Shown here piece by piece: positions 41,107-49,863 of a stretch of DNA of 62,151 nucleotides. Position numbers and translations under genes: made by a program. Each line of letters begins with the position of its first letter. The first letter of the stretch is position 1. This stretch comes from DATLNM01 sp035536775. GTDB taxonomy: Bacteria > Actinomycetota > CADDZG01 > WHSQ01. Location: positions 1 through 62,151 of the forward strand of contig DATLNM010000023.1 of assembly GCA_035536775.1 (NCBI GenBank), read 5' to 3'. The notes beneath the pieces are model-generated. The model worked only from the letters and a program-made list of their open reading frames with translations, was not told the DNA's origin and searched no databases.

Positions 41107-42066
41107 CTACCCCTTGCGGGTACGCACCTCTTCGATCAGCTGCGGCAGGATCTTGAGCGCATCGCCCACGACGCCGAGGTCGGATAGCGCGAATATCGGC
41201 GCCTCCTCGTCCTTGTTGATGGCGATGATGCGTTTCGCGCCCTTCATCCCAACGACGTGCTGAGTCGCCCCGCTGATCCCTATCGCGATGTAGACACCTG
41301 GCTTGACTGTCTTGCCGGTCTGGCCGACCTGGTACGAGTAAGGCACCCATCCGGCATCGACGACGGCGCGCGTCGCGCCCACAGCAGTGTTGCCCAGGAG
41401 GCCGGCGAGCTCGTCGAGAAGCTTGAAGTTGTCAGGCTCGCCGAGGCCGCGACCACCCGAGATGACGACCGGTGCGTCCTCGAGCTTGGGGCCACTCGCG
41501 GCTTCCTCGTGACGCTCCACCCGCTTGGACTTCTTCGCCTCCTCGGACACTGGAGCGGACACCTGGACGACTTCAGCGGAGCCGCCGGATGGCTCGGCCA
41601 CGAAGGACTTCGGACGTACGAGGGCGATCTTCGGCGCTCCCTGGAGGGCGACATCGACGATCAATGCGCCACCGAAGATCGAAGTCTGTGCCTTGTCGAC
41701 CGATACCAAGCCCGTGACGTTGCTCATGATGGTCGAGTCGACCTTGGCTGCTAGGCGACCCGCGATGTCCCGGGAGTCGTAGTTCGTGGCGAACAGGATG
41801 AGGTCTGGCGACTGCTCACCAACGAGATGAGCGAGAGCCTCTGCCGCAGGTTGGGCGATGAAGTCTCCGTAAACGTCGTCGTCGCTCGCGTAGACGGTGG
41901 TCGCTCCGTACTCACCGAGCTTCGGTGCAGCCGCCGTCGCTCCGGGACCGAGTGCGACCGCGGCGATTTCGCCGTCGAGGGAACGAGCCTTCGTCAGGAT
42001 CTCGAGCGCGGCTGTGTCGACGTTTCCTTCAGGGGTTACTTCCGCGAACACCCAGATCTTCGACAC
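41107..42066 (-). CDS. etfA: Electron transfer flavoprotein alpha subunit
   Basis: 319 aa with an N-terminal alpha/beta domain and the C-terminal FAD-binding signature (SGGRGLGEP, VGATRAVVDAGWVPYSYQVG, GISGATQHVVGMKGA, GDALKILPQL). With EtfB it accepts electrons from acyl-CoA dehydrogenases and passes them to the respiratory chain. The GTG start is one base after the etfB stop. Confidence 0.96.
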   Translation of the reverse strand: MSKIWVFAEVTPEGNVDTAALEILTKARSLDGEIAAVALGPGATAAAPKLGEYGATTVYASDDDVYGDFIAQPAAEALAHLVGEQSPDLILFATNYDSRDIAGRLAAKVDSTIMSNVTGLVSVDKAQTSIFGGALIVDVALQGAPKIALVRPKSFVAEPSGGSAEVVQVSAPVSEEAKKSKRVERHEEAASGPKLEDAPVVISGGRGLGEPDNFKLLDELAGLLGNTAVGATRAVVDAGWVPYSYQVGQTGKTVKPGVYIAIGISGATQHVVGMKGAKRIIAINKDEEAPIFALSDLGVVGDALKILPQLIEEVRTRKG

Positions 42067-42067
42067 G

Positions 42068-42832
42068 TCAGATCACCTTCGCTTCCTGCAGGAAATCTGC
42101 GATGCGGGCGGCGGCGGTGCCGTCGTCCTGGATGACCTCGCCCGCTTTGCGCTCCTCGGCAGGGGCGATCTCTTCGACGGTTTGCTTGATGGCGACGTCG
42201 TCACCGGAGAGGCCAAGGTCCCCGAGGCTCAATTGCTCAACCGGCTTCTTCTTGGCCGCCATGATGCCTTTGAACGACGCGTAGCGAGGCTCGTTCACAC
42301 CGGCGGTCACCGTGATCAACGCGGGAAGCGAACATTCGATGACGTGATAGCCGTCGGCGGTCTGGCGATCGACCTTCAGCGAGCCGTCGGAGGCCTCGAG
42401 CTTCTTCACGAACGTCACCTGGGGAAGTCCTAGGAGCTCGGCGAGGATCGACGGCATCACTCCGCTGTAGCCGTCCGTAGACTCAACACCGGCGATGATC
42501 AGGTCGAACTGCTCACGCTTCAGCGCCGCTGCGAGGACCTTGGCCGTGACGAGGGCGTCTGAGCCTTTGAGTGCATCGTCGGAGATGAGGATCCCCTTGT
42601 CGGCGCCCATCGAAAGGCCGCGCTTGATGGCCTCCGAAGCCGCTGCGGGCCCCATCGACACGAGCGTGACCTCTCCGCCGTGGGCCTCCTTGAGCTGCAG
42701 ACCCGTCTCCACGCCGAACTCGTCTCCCGGATCGAGGACCCCGGTCACGCCTTCGCGCTTCAACCGGGTGCCGTCCATCTCGGGAGGAACGTTCGGATCG
42801 GGGATGTGCTTCACACACACCGCGATATTCAA
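42068..42832 (-). CDS. etfB: Electron transfer flavoprotein beta subunit
   Basis: 254 aa with CVKHIPDPN, GPAAASEAIKRGLSMGADKG and LIIAGVESTDGYSG, all typical of EtfB, which binds AMP and contacts dehydrogenases. The TTG start has GGAGG 7 bases upstream. The final 40 residues carry the partner-recognition region. It is the first gene of the etfBA-hypothetical operon; a perfect 9-bp inverted repeat lies 27 bases upstream. Confidence 0.96.
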   Translation of the reverse strand: MNIAVCVKHIPDPNVPPEMDGTRLKREGVTGVLDPGDEFGVETGLQLKEAHGGEVTLVSMGPAAASEAIKRGLSMGADKGILISDDALKGSDALVTAKVLAAALKREQFDLIIAGVESTDGYSGVMPSILAELLGLPQVTFVKKLEASDGSLKVDRQTADGYHVIECSLPALITVTAGVNEPRYASFKGIMAAKKKPVEQLSLGDLGLSGDDVAIKQTVEEIAPAEERKAGEVIQDDGTAAARIADFLQEAKVI

Positions 42833-42858
42833 GATCGAACCTCCTGCGAATGGCTGTC

Positions 42859-42880
42859 TAGGTGCTTGCTAGAGCAAGCA
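42859..42880. promoter_or_regulatory. Perfect inverted repeat upstream of etfB
   Basis: GGTGCTTGC-TAGA-GCAAGCACC lies between the MBL gene stop and the etfB start on the minus strand. It lacks a T-run on either strand, so it may be an operator or mRNA hairpin rather than a terminator. Confidence 0.4.
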
Positions 42881-42894
42881 CCATACCTTCACAG

Positions 42895-43872
42895 CTACGC
42901 CGCGCTGTAATAGGTGACGCCCTCTCTGGCCTCCACCACGGCATCGCCGTCCTCGACCACGAGGTCGAGGTGGGCTACGACCTCGGACACCGCAAGGAAG
43001 GAGTCGTAACCCTCGACATTCGGGAAGACCTCGCACGCGACCTCGTAAGGCGTCTTGCCCTCCGGCCCGAGGAATGAGGCGACGACTGCCTTGCGCTTGT
43101 GATGATGCTCGATCGTGGAGGTGATCAGCGCACCCGGGTCGCTGACCACGCCGCCGTGGCCGGGATAGACGAGCTTGAGACCCATCTCGTCCATGCGCTC
43201 CAACGACCTCATGTACTCCTTGAGCGAACGGCGCCGCTCCCCCGGCTCGTCGAGGGACGCCTCGAGCAGGGGATTGGGGGACGTCTCGGGAAGCAGCTGG
43301 TCGCCCGCGAACAACGTGCGCGACTCGGGCTCGAGGTACACGACGTGCCCTCCGGTGTGGCCCGGCATGAGGTGGGCCTCGAGCTCGAACTCGCGGCCGT
43401 CGTCGTCCATGAATGCGAACGTGTCGCCGTGTGTGACGGCCACGACCTCGTCGTGTTTGAGCTTCGAGCGCGGGCCCTCGCGACGCTGCTGATCCATCTT
43501 GAAGAGAAGGTCGATAGGCATGCCGGCCTCGAGCAATAGACGGCCGACCTCGAAGAGCATCTGGCTGTCGCGAACGCGCGCGATCTCGCGCTCGGGGAAG
43601 AACACCGTCGCTCCGGAGCGCTCCTGCAGCATGTGCAAGAGCCCGTAGTGGTCGGGGTGCGCGTGGGTGATGAGGACGCGTTCGATCGACTCCGGGAAGT
43701 AACCCGCCGCGGCGAGCGCTACGAGCATCGCGTTCTGTGCCTGTGGGGTGTTGATCCCCGCATCGATGAGCGTCAGAGGCTCGGCTTCGATCAAGTACGC
43801 ATTCACCGGACCCACCGCGTACGGCGTCGGCATCGTGATCGTGTAGACCGGGACAGAGGGCACGGGGGCCAT
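42895..43872 (-). CDS. Metallo-beta-lactamase fold hydrolase
   Basis: 325 aa with THAHPDHYG, MPGHTGGHVVYL, FAGDQLLPE and YPGHGG, the complete metal-site set, then a C-terminal helical region. It shares architecture with the protein at 13466-14491. Next to etfBA it could act on an acyl thioester, but no substrate residue is diagnostic. Confidence 0.88.
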   Translation of the reverse strand: MAPVPSVPVYTITMPTPYAVGPVNAYLIEAEPLTLIDAGINTPQAQNAMLVALAAAGYFPESIERVLITHAHPDHYGLLHMLQERSGATVFFPEREIARVRDSQMLFEVGRLLLEAGMPIDLLFKMDQQRREGPRSKLKHDEVVAVTHGDTFAFMDDDGREFELEAHLMPGHTGGHVVYLEPESRTLFAGDQLLPETSPNPLLEASLDEPGERRRSLKEYMRSLERMDEMGLKLVYPGHGGVVSDPGALITSTIEHHHKRKAVVASFLGPEGKTPYEVACEVFPNVEGYDSFLAVSEVVAHLDLVVEDGDAVVEAREGVTYYSAA

Positions 43873-43898
43873 CCTAGGCCCGTGACGCCGAGGCGCTC

Positions 43899-44084
43899 CT
43901 AGAGACCGCGTCCACCGCGCAGGATGCGATAACCGAGGACCGCAGCTGCGAGCGCGAGCGCGATGCCGACGACGGCACCCGCGGTTTGAAGGGGGTCCGC
44001 GGGCGGTGGACGCAATGTGGATCCGGGGCTCGGGGTCACGACGACCTGTGCTTGGGTTGGGTGTTCTTTCACGCCGTCATTCAT
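43899..44084 (-). CDS. Small single-pass membrane protein
   Basis: 61 aa from ATG 44084, overlapping the Nudix stop (ATGA). A Pro-rich hydrophilic N-terminus (about 30 residues) leads to one membrane helix (AGAVVGIALALAAAVLGY) and a basic end RILRGGRG. No family recognised. Confidence 0.6.
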   Translation of the reverse strand: MNDGVKEHPTQAQVVVTPSPGSTLRPPPADPLQTAGAVVGIALALAAAVLGYRILRGGRGL

Positions 44085-44716
44085 AGCGTTGCGACATCGC
44101 TGGGGAATCCCGCCCACGACACGGTTTCCCCGGGCGGCTCGACCAGTCCGGCCTCTCCGAGCCGGACGAGCAACAGCCGCAGGATCCGAGCGGTGACGCC
44201 CCAGATGACATTGTCGTTCCACACCCACGCTTCGGTGGGAAACGTGCGGTCGCTGTGGCTGAAACCGGGCTCTCGCCGCACATCCTCGTTCAGTTCCCCG
44301 AGTGGTACCTGTAGGACCGCGGCGACCTCCGATGGGTTGGGCTCGAGCTGGGGGGTGTCGGCGATCCAACCCACGATGGGAGTGACGACGAATCCACTCA
44401 CGAATGTCGGGAAGGTCTGCAGCTCACCGAGTACCCGCACGCTTGACGGGTCCAAGCCGATCTCTTCATGCGCCTCGCGAAGAGCGGCCGCGAAGGCATC
44501 CTCGCCGTCGTCCATCGACCCCCCAGGGAACGAGATCTGCCCTTTGTGACTCGGGAGCGTGTCGGTCCGCACGGTGAAGATCAACGACGGCACGGGGTGT
44601 TGAAGGATCGGCACGAGAACGGCTGCGGCGCGCCCCTCCATCCTTGGGGTCAAGAGTGGCGAAGCCCGCAGGACGTGCTCGAGCCGGTCGGGAAAGAGCG
44701 CGGCCATACTGAGCAT
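44081..44716 (-). CDS. CoA pyrophosphatase-type Nudix hydrolase
   Basis: 211 aa from ATG 44716; AAGG is 5 bases upstream, and ATG 44707 is an alternative. The Nudix box SFPGGSMDDGEDAFAAALRE is followed by AHEEIGL and preceded by LPSHKGQI, matching the UPF0035/NudL CoA-pyrophosphatase signature. It would hydrolyse CoA or acyl-CoA to phosphopantetheine compounds and 3',5'-ADP, fitting the acyl-CoA context. It is divergent from the enoyl-CoA hydratase gene. Confidence 0.88.
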   Translation of the reverse strand: MLSMAALFPDRLEHVLRASPLLTPRMEGRAAAVLVPILQHPVPSLIFTVRTDTLPSHKGQISFPGGSMDDGEDAFAAALREAHEEIGLDPSSVRVLGELQTFPTFVSGFVVTPIVGWIADTPQLEPNPSEVAAVLQVPLGELNEDVRREPGFSHSDRTFPTEAWVWNDNVIWGVTARILRLLLVRLGEAGLVEPPGETVSWAGFPSDVATL

Positions 44717-44762
44717 CGTAGCCTTGCGGCTCGACGCGTCCGTTCGAATGGAGGATCCACGC

Positions 44763-45545
44763 ATGGGTGAGTTCGTCAACCTCGAGGTGGCCGAGAGCGG
44801 CGTCGGGACGATCCGCCTCGACCGTCCGAAGGTCAATGCCCTGAACCGCCAGGTCGCCGCTGAGATCCGGGACGCAGTACGCGCCGTGCGCGCCGACGAG
44901 GGAGTGCGTGCAGTGGTCGTGTGGGGTGGCGAGAAAGTGTTCGCCGCGGGCGCCGATATCAAGGAGATGACAGACCTCGACGCGGTGTCGATGTTCCGCT
45001 ACATCGGGGATTTCCAAGATGTGTTCCTCGAGCTGCAGCGGCTGCCGGTCGTCACGATCGCCGCGATCAACGGCTACGCGCTTGGAGGAGGGTGTGAGTT
45101 GTCACTCGCGTGCGACATGCGCATCTGCGCGGACGACTCACTGCTGGGCCAGCCCGAGATCCTGCTCGGTGTCATCCCCGGCGCCGGGGGAACCCAGAGG
45201 TTGCCGCGCCTCGTCGGGATGGGACGCGCCAAGGACATCATCTATTCGGGCCGGTTCGTCGGTGCCGAAGAGGCGCTGCAGATCGGCATGGTCAATGAAG
45301 TCGTGCCTGCGGCGATGGTCTATGCGACCGCCGTCAAACGCGCCGAGCGTTTCGCTAAGGGGCCGACGGTCGCATTGATGGCCGCGAAGCAAGTCATCGA
45401 GGGCGGCCTGGAAACCGATCTGGTTAATGGCCTACTGCTCGAACGGCAAGCATTCGCGGCCCTGTTCGCCACGGAAGATCAGAAGGTCGGTATGAAGACG
45501 TTCGCTGAAGAAGGCCCCGGCAAAGCCAAGTTCACCGGCCGCTAA
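44763..45545 (+). CDS. Enoyl-CoA hydratase (crotonase)
   Basis: 260 aa from ATG 44763, with GGAGG 8 bases upstream. Crotonase motifs FAAGADIKEM, NGYALGGGCELSLACDMRI and GVIPGAGGTQRLPRL are intact, including the two Glu positions used in catalysis (GGGCELSL; the second is in the QPEILLGVIPG region). The C-terminus ends TEDQKVGMKTFAEEGPGKAKFTGR-like, as in short-chain hydratases. It probably hydrates 2-enoyl-CoA in beta-oxidation together with EtfAB. Confidence 0.92.
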   Translation: MGEFVNLEVAESGVGTIRLDRPKVNALNRQVAAEIRDAVRAVRADEGVRAVVVWGGEKVFAAGADIKEMTDLDAVSMFRYIGDFQDVFLELQRLPVVTIAAINGYALGGGCELSLACDMRICADDSLLGQPEILLGVIPGAGGTQRLPRLVGMGRAKDIIYSGRFVGAEEALQIGMVNEVVPAAMVYATAVKRAERFAKGPTVALMAAKQVIEGGLETDLVNGLLLERQAFAALFATEDQKVGMKTFAEEGPGKAKFTGR

Positions 45546-45560
45546 CCCGGCCAGGCACTC

Positions 45561-45797
45561 TTAGCCGGACTGGTTTCCGGCGCCTCCCGCGGGTCCTGCA
45601 CCGGAGTCAGTGTCGCCCTCGGGCGCGAGTTCGGGAGGGCCGTCCGGTCGCTGCCCTACACGATCCCACTTGGTTTTGGCGTCTTCTGTCTCTTCATCGT
45701 CGGGCGTTCCGGCTGCCGTCGCGCTAGGTGGCGGTATGTCCGTGACATCGCCGGTGCCGGGGATCTCCTGCGCTTCGCTCACTTGGTCGTCATCCAT
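45561..45797 (-). CDS. Small acidic disordered protein
   Basis: 78 aa, rich in Asp, Glu, Pro, Gly and Thr, with one short semi-ordered segment (TKWDRVGQRPDGPPELAPEG). AGGAGA lies 5 bases before the ATG, which supports translation. No family is recognised. It is convergent with the enoyl-CoA hydratase gene. Confidence 0.55.
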   Translation of the reverse strand: MDDDQVSEAQEIPGTGDVTDIPPPSATAAGTPDDEETEDAKTKWDRVGQRPDGPPELAPEGDTDSGAGPAGGAGNQSG

Positions 45798-45822
45798 CGA
45801 TCTCTCCTAGCTTTCGGCTGAC

Positions 45823-45942
45823 CTACTTGGTCGCAGGCTCACTCTGGTCGTCGGTCGTCTCGCCGGCCTGAGTGTCTTCCCCAGCACCTTCCCCCGGCGC
45901 CTCGCGCGCATCGTCCGCAGCCTCGTCGTAATCCTTTTCCAC
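45823..45942 (-). CDS. Very small acidic protein
   Basis: 39 aa starting at GTG 45942 with GGGAGG 4 bases upstream; the sequence is mostly Glu, Asp, Ala, Gly and Thr (EKDYDEAADDAREAPGEG). It is followed after 25 bases by another acidic small gene, so the two may be related. No function can be offered. Confidence 0.45.
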   Translation of the reverse strand: MEKDYDEAADDAREAPGEGAGEDTQAGETTDDQSEPATK

Positions 45943-45990
45943 AGCACCTCCCTGGTTGGGTTCTTGGCACCCCTACCCATAACCATCAAA

Positions 45991-46043
45991 GGTCAGCGGG
46001 TCCACTGGGTCAGCGGGTCCACTGGGTCAGCGGGGCGCCCCGC
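45991..46043 (+). repeat. 17-bp tandem repeat with adjoining palindrome
   Basis: GGTCAGCGGGTCCACTG occurs twice without change (45991-46007, 46008-46024), then partially (46025-46035), and runs into the palindrome GCGGGGCGCCCCGC (46030-46043). The rest of the gap to 46216 is GC-rich with no gene seen. Confidence 0.85.
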
Positions 46044-46216
46044 ATGACCGGCTGCCCCGCGTGACCGGCGTGAACCCGATAGGGGGCGGCGGCGTCCACG
46101 CGGCGAGTTCCGCAGGCCGGGGCCGCCGCATCGGCGGGCCCGGACGAGGACGTGTCTGAGCATTAGCGGGGATGACGCCGCCCCCGCCCCCGAGCAGGCT
46201 CGGAGTTAGCCCGCGG

Positions 46217-47896
46217 TTAGAACATCGGGGGCTCGGTGTAGACGCCCCACTCCTCTTTCAGGGTCTCGACCATCTCGCCGAGGGTCACGTATGCCTTCGC
46301 GGCTTCGACGAGCACGGGAACCGAATTGATCGTCTCGTCGCGCGCCATATCGCGCAGCGATTGGATCGCGTCCTCGGCGACCTTGGCGTCGCGGTTGGCG
46401 CGGACCTCGGCGACGGCCTTCTTCTGCCGCTCCTCGATCTCGTGCGTAATGATCAGAACTTCGGGGAGGTCCTGCACCGTCTGCGTGAACCTGTTAACGC
46501 CGACGATGACCTTCTTGCCCGACTCGAGAAGCTGCTGGTACTTGAACGCGGCGTCGGCCATCTCCTTCTGGAAGTAGCCCTCCTCGATGCCGGCGAGCAT
46601 CCCGTCGAGGATCGAGCCGTTGCCCATCTGATCGATCTTTGCGAAGTAAGCCTCGGCGGCGGCCTCGATCTCGTCGGTCAACTGCTCGACGAACCACGAT
46701 CCTCCGAGGGGATCGATGACGTTCGCGACGCCGGTCTCGTAACCGATGACCTGCTGGGTGCGCAACGCGATCTCAACGGTCTCGTCGGTCGGCAGGGCGA
46801 GAACCTCGTCGAGCGAGTTCGTGTGCAGGGACTGCGTCCCGCCGAGCACCGCAGCGAGCGCCTCGGTGGCCGTGCGCACGACGTTGTTATACGGCTGCTG
46901 GGCGGTCAAGGAGCACCCAGCGGTCTGCGTGTGGAACTTGAGCATCCACGACCGCTCTTTCTTGGCCTGGTACCTCTCCTTCATCCACCGCGCCCAGATC
47001 CGGCGCGCGGCGCGGAACTTCGCGATCTCCTCGAAGAAGTCGATATGTGAGTTGAAGAAGAAAGACAGGCCGGGCGCGAGCGCATCGACGTCCATCCCCC
47101 GTCGCATACCAAGCTCGACGTGCGCGAACCCGGAGGCGATGGTGAAGGCAAGCTCCTGGGCGGCCGTCGATCCCGCCTCGCGGATGTGGTAGCCCGAGAT
47201 GGAGAGCGGGTGGTACTTCGGCATGCTCTCTGCGCAGTACTCCATCATGTCCGCGGTCAGCCTCAGATGCGGCTCCGGTGGGAAGAGCCACTCTTTCTGC
47301 GCGATGTACTCCTTGAGGATGTCGGTCTGACACGTTCCGTCGAGCTTCGAGACGTCGGCACCTTGCTTCTCGGCGGCCGCGATGTAGAAGGCGAACAACA
47401 TCGGTGCGGGACCCGAGATGGTCATCGACGTCGAGACGACCTCGAGGTCGATCGCATTGAACAGGAGCTCCATGTCGGCGAGCGAATCGACCGCGACACC
47501 ACAGCGACCGACCTCACCCATGGAATGCGGGTCATCCGAGTCGCGTCCCATTAGCGTCGGCATGTCGAAGGCCACGGAGAGACCGGTCTGGCCGTGCTCG
47601 AACAGGAACCTGTAACGCTCGTTGGTCTGCTCGGCGTTCCCGAAACCGGCGAATTGCCGCATCGTCCACAGGCGCCCTCGGTAACCGCTGTCGTAGATAC
47701 CTCGGGTGAAGGGATACTCGCCCGGGGCGCCTATCCCGGCGGGAGGATCATCTGGTCCGTAGAGAGGCTCCAGCGGAACGCTCGAGAGCGTGTCGAAATC
47801 GACGTCGTCACGCAGCTTGGCGCCCTCCAGCCGGGCGCGCCAGCGCTCGACCTGCCCGGCCCCGTTCTGCCCGGCCCCCTCGCCGTTCTCACTCAT
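46217..47896 (-). CDS. Acyl-CoA mutase large subunit, isobutyryl-CoA mutase-like signature
   Basis: 559 aa, the length of a substrate-binding (alpha) subunit without the C-terminal B12 domain; it ends GVYTEPPMF. TIM-barrel motifs include PFTRGIY, AFDMPTLMG, LSISGYHIREAG and FFNSHIDFFEEIAKFR. The two residues that set substrate choice in this family are Phe82 (RQFAGFG) and Gln200 (KEYIAQK), as in isobutyryl-CoA mutase (Phe80/Gln198), rather than Tyr89/Arg207 of methylmalonyl-CoA mutase. It would interconvert isobutyryl- and n-butyryl-CoA. The B12-binding subunit gene is not in the window. A MeaB-type chaperone gene lies 2 kb away. Confidence 0.85.
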   Translation of the reverse strand: MSENGEGAGQNGAGQVERWRARLEGAKLRDDVDFDTLSSVPLEPLYGPDDPPAGIGAPGEYPFTRGIYDSGYRGRLWTMRQFAGFGNAEQTNERYRFLFEHGQTGLSVAFDMPTLMGRDSDDPHSMGEVGRCGVAVDSLADMELLFNAIDLEVVSTSMTISGPAPMLFAFYIAAAEKQGADVSKLDGTCQTDILKEYIAQKEWLFPPEPHLRLTADMMEYCAESMPKYHPLSISGYHIREAGSTAAQELAFTIASGFAHVELGMRRGMDVDALAPGLSFFFNSHIDFFEEIAKFRAARRIWARWMKERYQAKKERSWMLKFHTQTAGCSLTAQQPYNNVVRTATEALAAVLGGTQSLHTNSLDEVLALPTDETVEIALRTQQVIGYETGVANVIDPLGGSWFVEQLTDEIEAAAEAYFAKIDQMGNGSILDGMLAGIEEGYFQKEMADAAFKYQQLLESGKKVIVGVNRFTQTVQDLPEVLIITHEIEERQKKAVAEVRANRDAKVAEDAIQSLRDMARDETINSVPVLVEAAKAYVTLGEMVETLKEEWGVYTEPPMF

Positions 47897-47918
47897 ATCG
47901 ACAGTCTAACGGCGCCGG

Positions 47919-49418
47919 TTACCGAGCTTGCTGCACGATCTTCAGGATCGACTCGAGCTGCGCAGCGTGCTCGGGGCCCTCGAAGTCGTGAAGGTAATTC
48001 GAGGGAAAAACGTGCTCCTGAACACCCCCACGAGTGCGCACGTAGACGACCGGATATATGTCTCCTGTGGGCCCCGTCTCCACGACTACGGCGAGGGCAT
48101 CGGAACCGGCGGCATCGACGAACTCCGCTAGAGGGACGATCCCGTCGTCGATCACTCCGTTGCCGTCGAACGTCACTGAGCGCGCTAGGTATGACTTTTG
48201 GACCCACAGCACGGGTGAGTGAGTCGCCTCGCCCAGGATGAACCTGCCGAGGTCGCCCACTTGGACGCGTGGCTTGCTCGGCACGATCCCGAAGTGCTTC
48301 TGTGCAACGAACTCGGCGAGGACCTTCGCGTTGTAGCGCATCCCTTGAACCGCTCCCGAGACGCCAGGGATGCCGTGTTTCTTCAGACCCACCGCGCCCT
48401 GAGAGACCGATCCCGCGAAATAGATGCCGGGCACCGAGGCGCTCTCCCAATAGTTCGTCATCGCGGGTAACCGATCCTGATTGAACGTTGCGACTCCGAG
48501 TTCCCGAAGATCGCCGAGAGGTGTCGTAAACCCCGTGGCGGCGATGACCTCGTCGACGTCGAAACGGAGGTCACCAGGCTTCGTCGTGCCGGCCGCGTGG
48601 ACCGTGTAGCCGTTCGCGTGACGTTCGACTCGTTGGATGGCAGCGTCGAGGATCACACTTCCGCCACCGAGGACGTAGTCCTCGTAGACCTGCAGATAGC
48701 GAGCGCGCGCCGAGGCGACGTGGAAACTCATCAGCGAGATACTCGGTGGACGGGGACTCGCAAGGAACATCTGCTTGGCGTAAGCGAGGATGCCGTCGGC
48801 GAGCTCGAATGCGGAGTTGCGTTTCCCGACGATGAACACGCTCTTGCCTGAGTACTCCTTTGGAAAACGTGTCTCCGCGTAATGCGGCGCAGCCTCCAAC
48901 CCAGGTATCTGGGGCTTCCAGGGCTCGGTCATGCCGGTCGCGACGATCAGCACCTTGCACTTGAACTCGCCGTCCGAAGTGGAAACGACAAAACATCCAT
49001 CTTCGTGACGGGTGGACTGCCATTCGCAGTTCCACCGGACACGTATCCGCGCCTTGGTGGCGAACGCAGCGAGCCCCGCCTGCATCTCTGCGCGTGAAGG
49101 GAAGTAGATCTTCCCCTCCATCTGGTCGGCTACGAGCCCTCCTAGCTTGGGAGAATCACCGATCAAGCTGTTCCAGTCGTAACGCTCATAATCACGCGCT
49201 CCTCGGTCCACGGGCGCGTGCAGCTTCGTCCAGCTGATGAGTCTCTGGAAGATAGGGAAACGTAGGAACATGCCACCGGGAGCGTCGTCGGCCGAGATCA
49301 CGGCATGCTTCACGCCCACTCGCTTCAGGCAATAACTCGTCTGCAGACCGCCGGGCCCACTACCGACTACGACCACCGGATACGTTCCCGGCGGGAACGG
49401 CTTCTCCGTCTCGGCCAC
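47919..49418 (-). CDS. FAD-dependent monooxygenase/oxidoreductase-like protein
   Basis: 499 aa from GTG 49418. N-terminal FAD motif VVVVGSGPGGLQTSYCLKR, then a region like flavin-containing monooxygenases (IVATGMTEPWKPQIPG). The second dinucleotide motif is VGKRNSAFELADGIL in place of the usual GxGxSA/G, which may alter NADPH binding. The last ~130 residues are an additional domain with no known match by eye. The gene overlaps the cNMP-domain gene by one base (TAGTG), so the two probably form a functional pair. Confidence 0.8.
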   Translation of the reverse strand: MAETEKPFPPGTYPVVVVGSGPGGLQTSYCLKRVGVKHAVISADDAPGGMFLRFPIFQRLISWTKLHAPVDRGARDYERYDWNSLIGDSPKLGGLVADQMEGKIYFPSRAEMQAGLAAFATKARIRVRWNCEWQSTRHEDGCFVVSTSDGEFKCKVLIVATGMTEPWKPQIPGLEAAPHYAETRFPKEYSGKSVFIVGKRNSAFELADGILAYAKQMFLASPRPPSISLMSFHVASARARYLQVYEDYVLGGGSVILDAAIQRVERHANGYTVHAAGTTKPGDLRFDVDEVIAATGFTTPLGDLRELGVATFNQDRLPAMTNYWESASVPGIYFAGSVSQGAVGLKKHGIPGVSGAVQGMRYNAKVLAEFVAQKHFGIVPSKPRVQVGDLGRFILGEATHSPVLWVQKSYLARSVTFDGNGVIDDGIVPLAEFVDAAGSDALAVVVETGPTGDIYPVVYVRTRGGVQEHVFPSNYLHDFEGPEHAAQLESILKIVQQAR

Positions 49419-49840
49419 TACATCTGCCAGAGCGCGGTCGCTCGCAATCGCAGGGCTTCCGTCTGAAGCATCCGGTACATCACCCGCGGGTGATCGACGA
49501 GGAAGTCGACTAGCGCGGTCCCCGGAAGCGCGATGCACCGCAAGGGCCGCAACGCCACGATGTCGGCGTTCGGCGGCTCGTTCAGGAGGACAGAGATCTC
49601 GCCGAAGAAGTCGCCTCGGGCAAGCGTCACGCGATCGACGCCATCTATACGGACGCTCGCCTCACCGTCGACGATGACGTAGAAGTTCGATCCCGCGATC
49701 CCCTGCCGAAGGACGCGCTGACCTTCGGGGAAGAACTCCTCCTCGAAGCTATGAGCGACGACTTCGAGCTGAGGGCGCGACAGGTCGGCGAATAATGCCA
49801 GCGACGACAGGAGCTCGACGGTGTCTGTTGAGGACGCCAT
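49418..49840 (-). CDS. Stand-alone cyclic-nucleotide-binding-like domain protein
   Basis: 140 aa consisting of one cNMP-binding beta-barrel: LSRPQLEVVAHSFEEEFFPEG, GSNFYVIVDGEASV and the phosphate-binding cassette GDFFGEISVLLNEPPNADIV. Cassettes that bind cAMP usually have an Arg (PRAAT); here it is PNAD, so cyclic nucleotide binding is doubtful. There is no DNA-binding domain. It is coupled to the flavoprotein gene downstream. Confidence 0.85.
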   Translation of the reverse strand: MASSTDTVELLSSLALFADLSRPQLEVVAHSFEEEFFPEGQRVLRQGIAGSNFYVIVDGEASVRIDGVDRVTLARGDFFGEISVLLNEPPNADIVALRPLRCIALPGTALVDFLVDHPRVMYRMLQTEALRLRATALWQM

Positions 49841-49863
49841 GGGACGCGCAGCTTAGCAAGCTG

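Noticed and set aside
46190..46205. Small hairpin past the mutase stop as a terminator
   Set aside because: The stem is only about 5 bp and no T-run follows.
46172..47050. Long + strand ORF opposite the acyl-CoA mutase
   Set aside because: It is antisense to a well-conserved gene, has shadow-type composition and no ribosome site.
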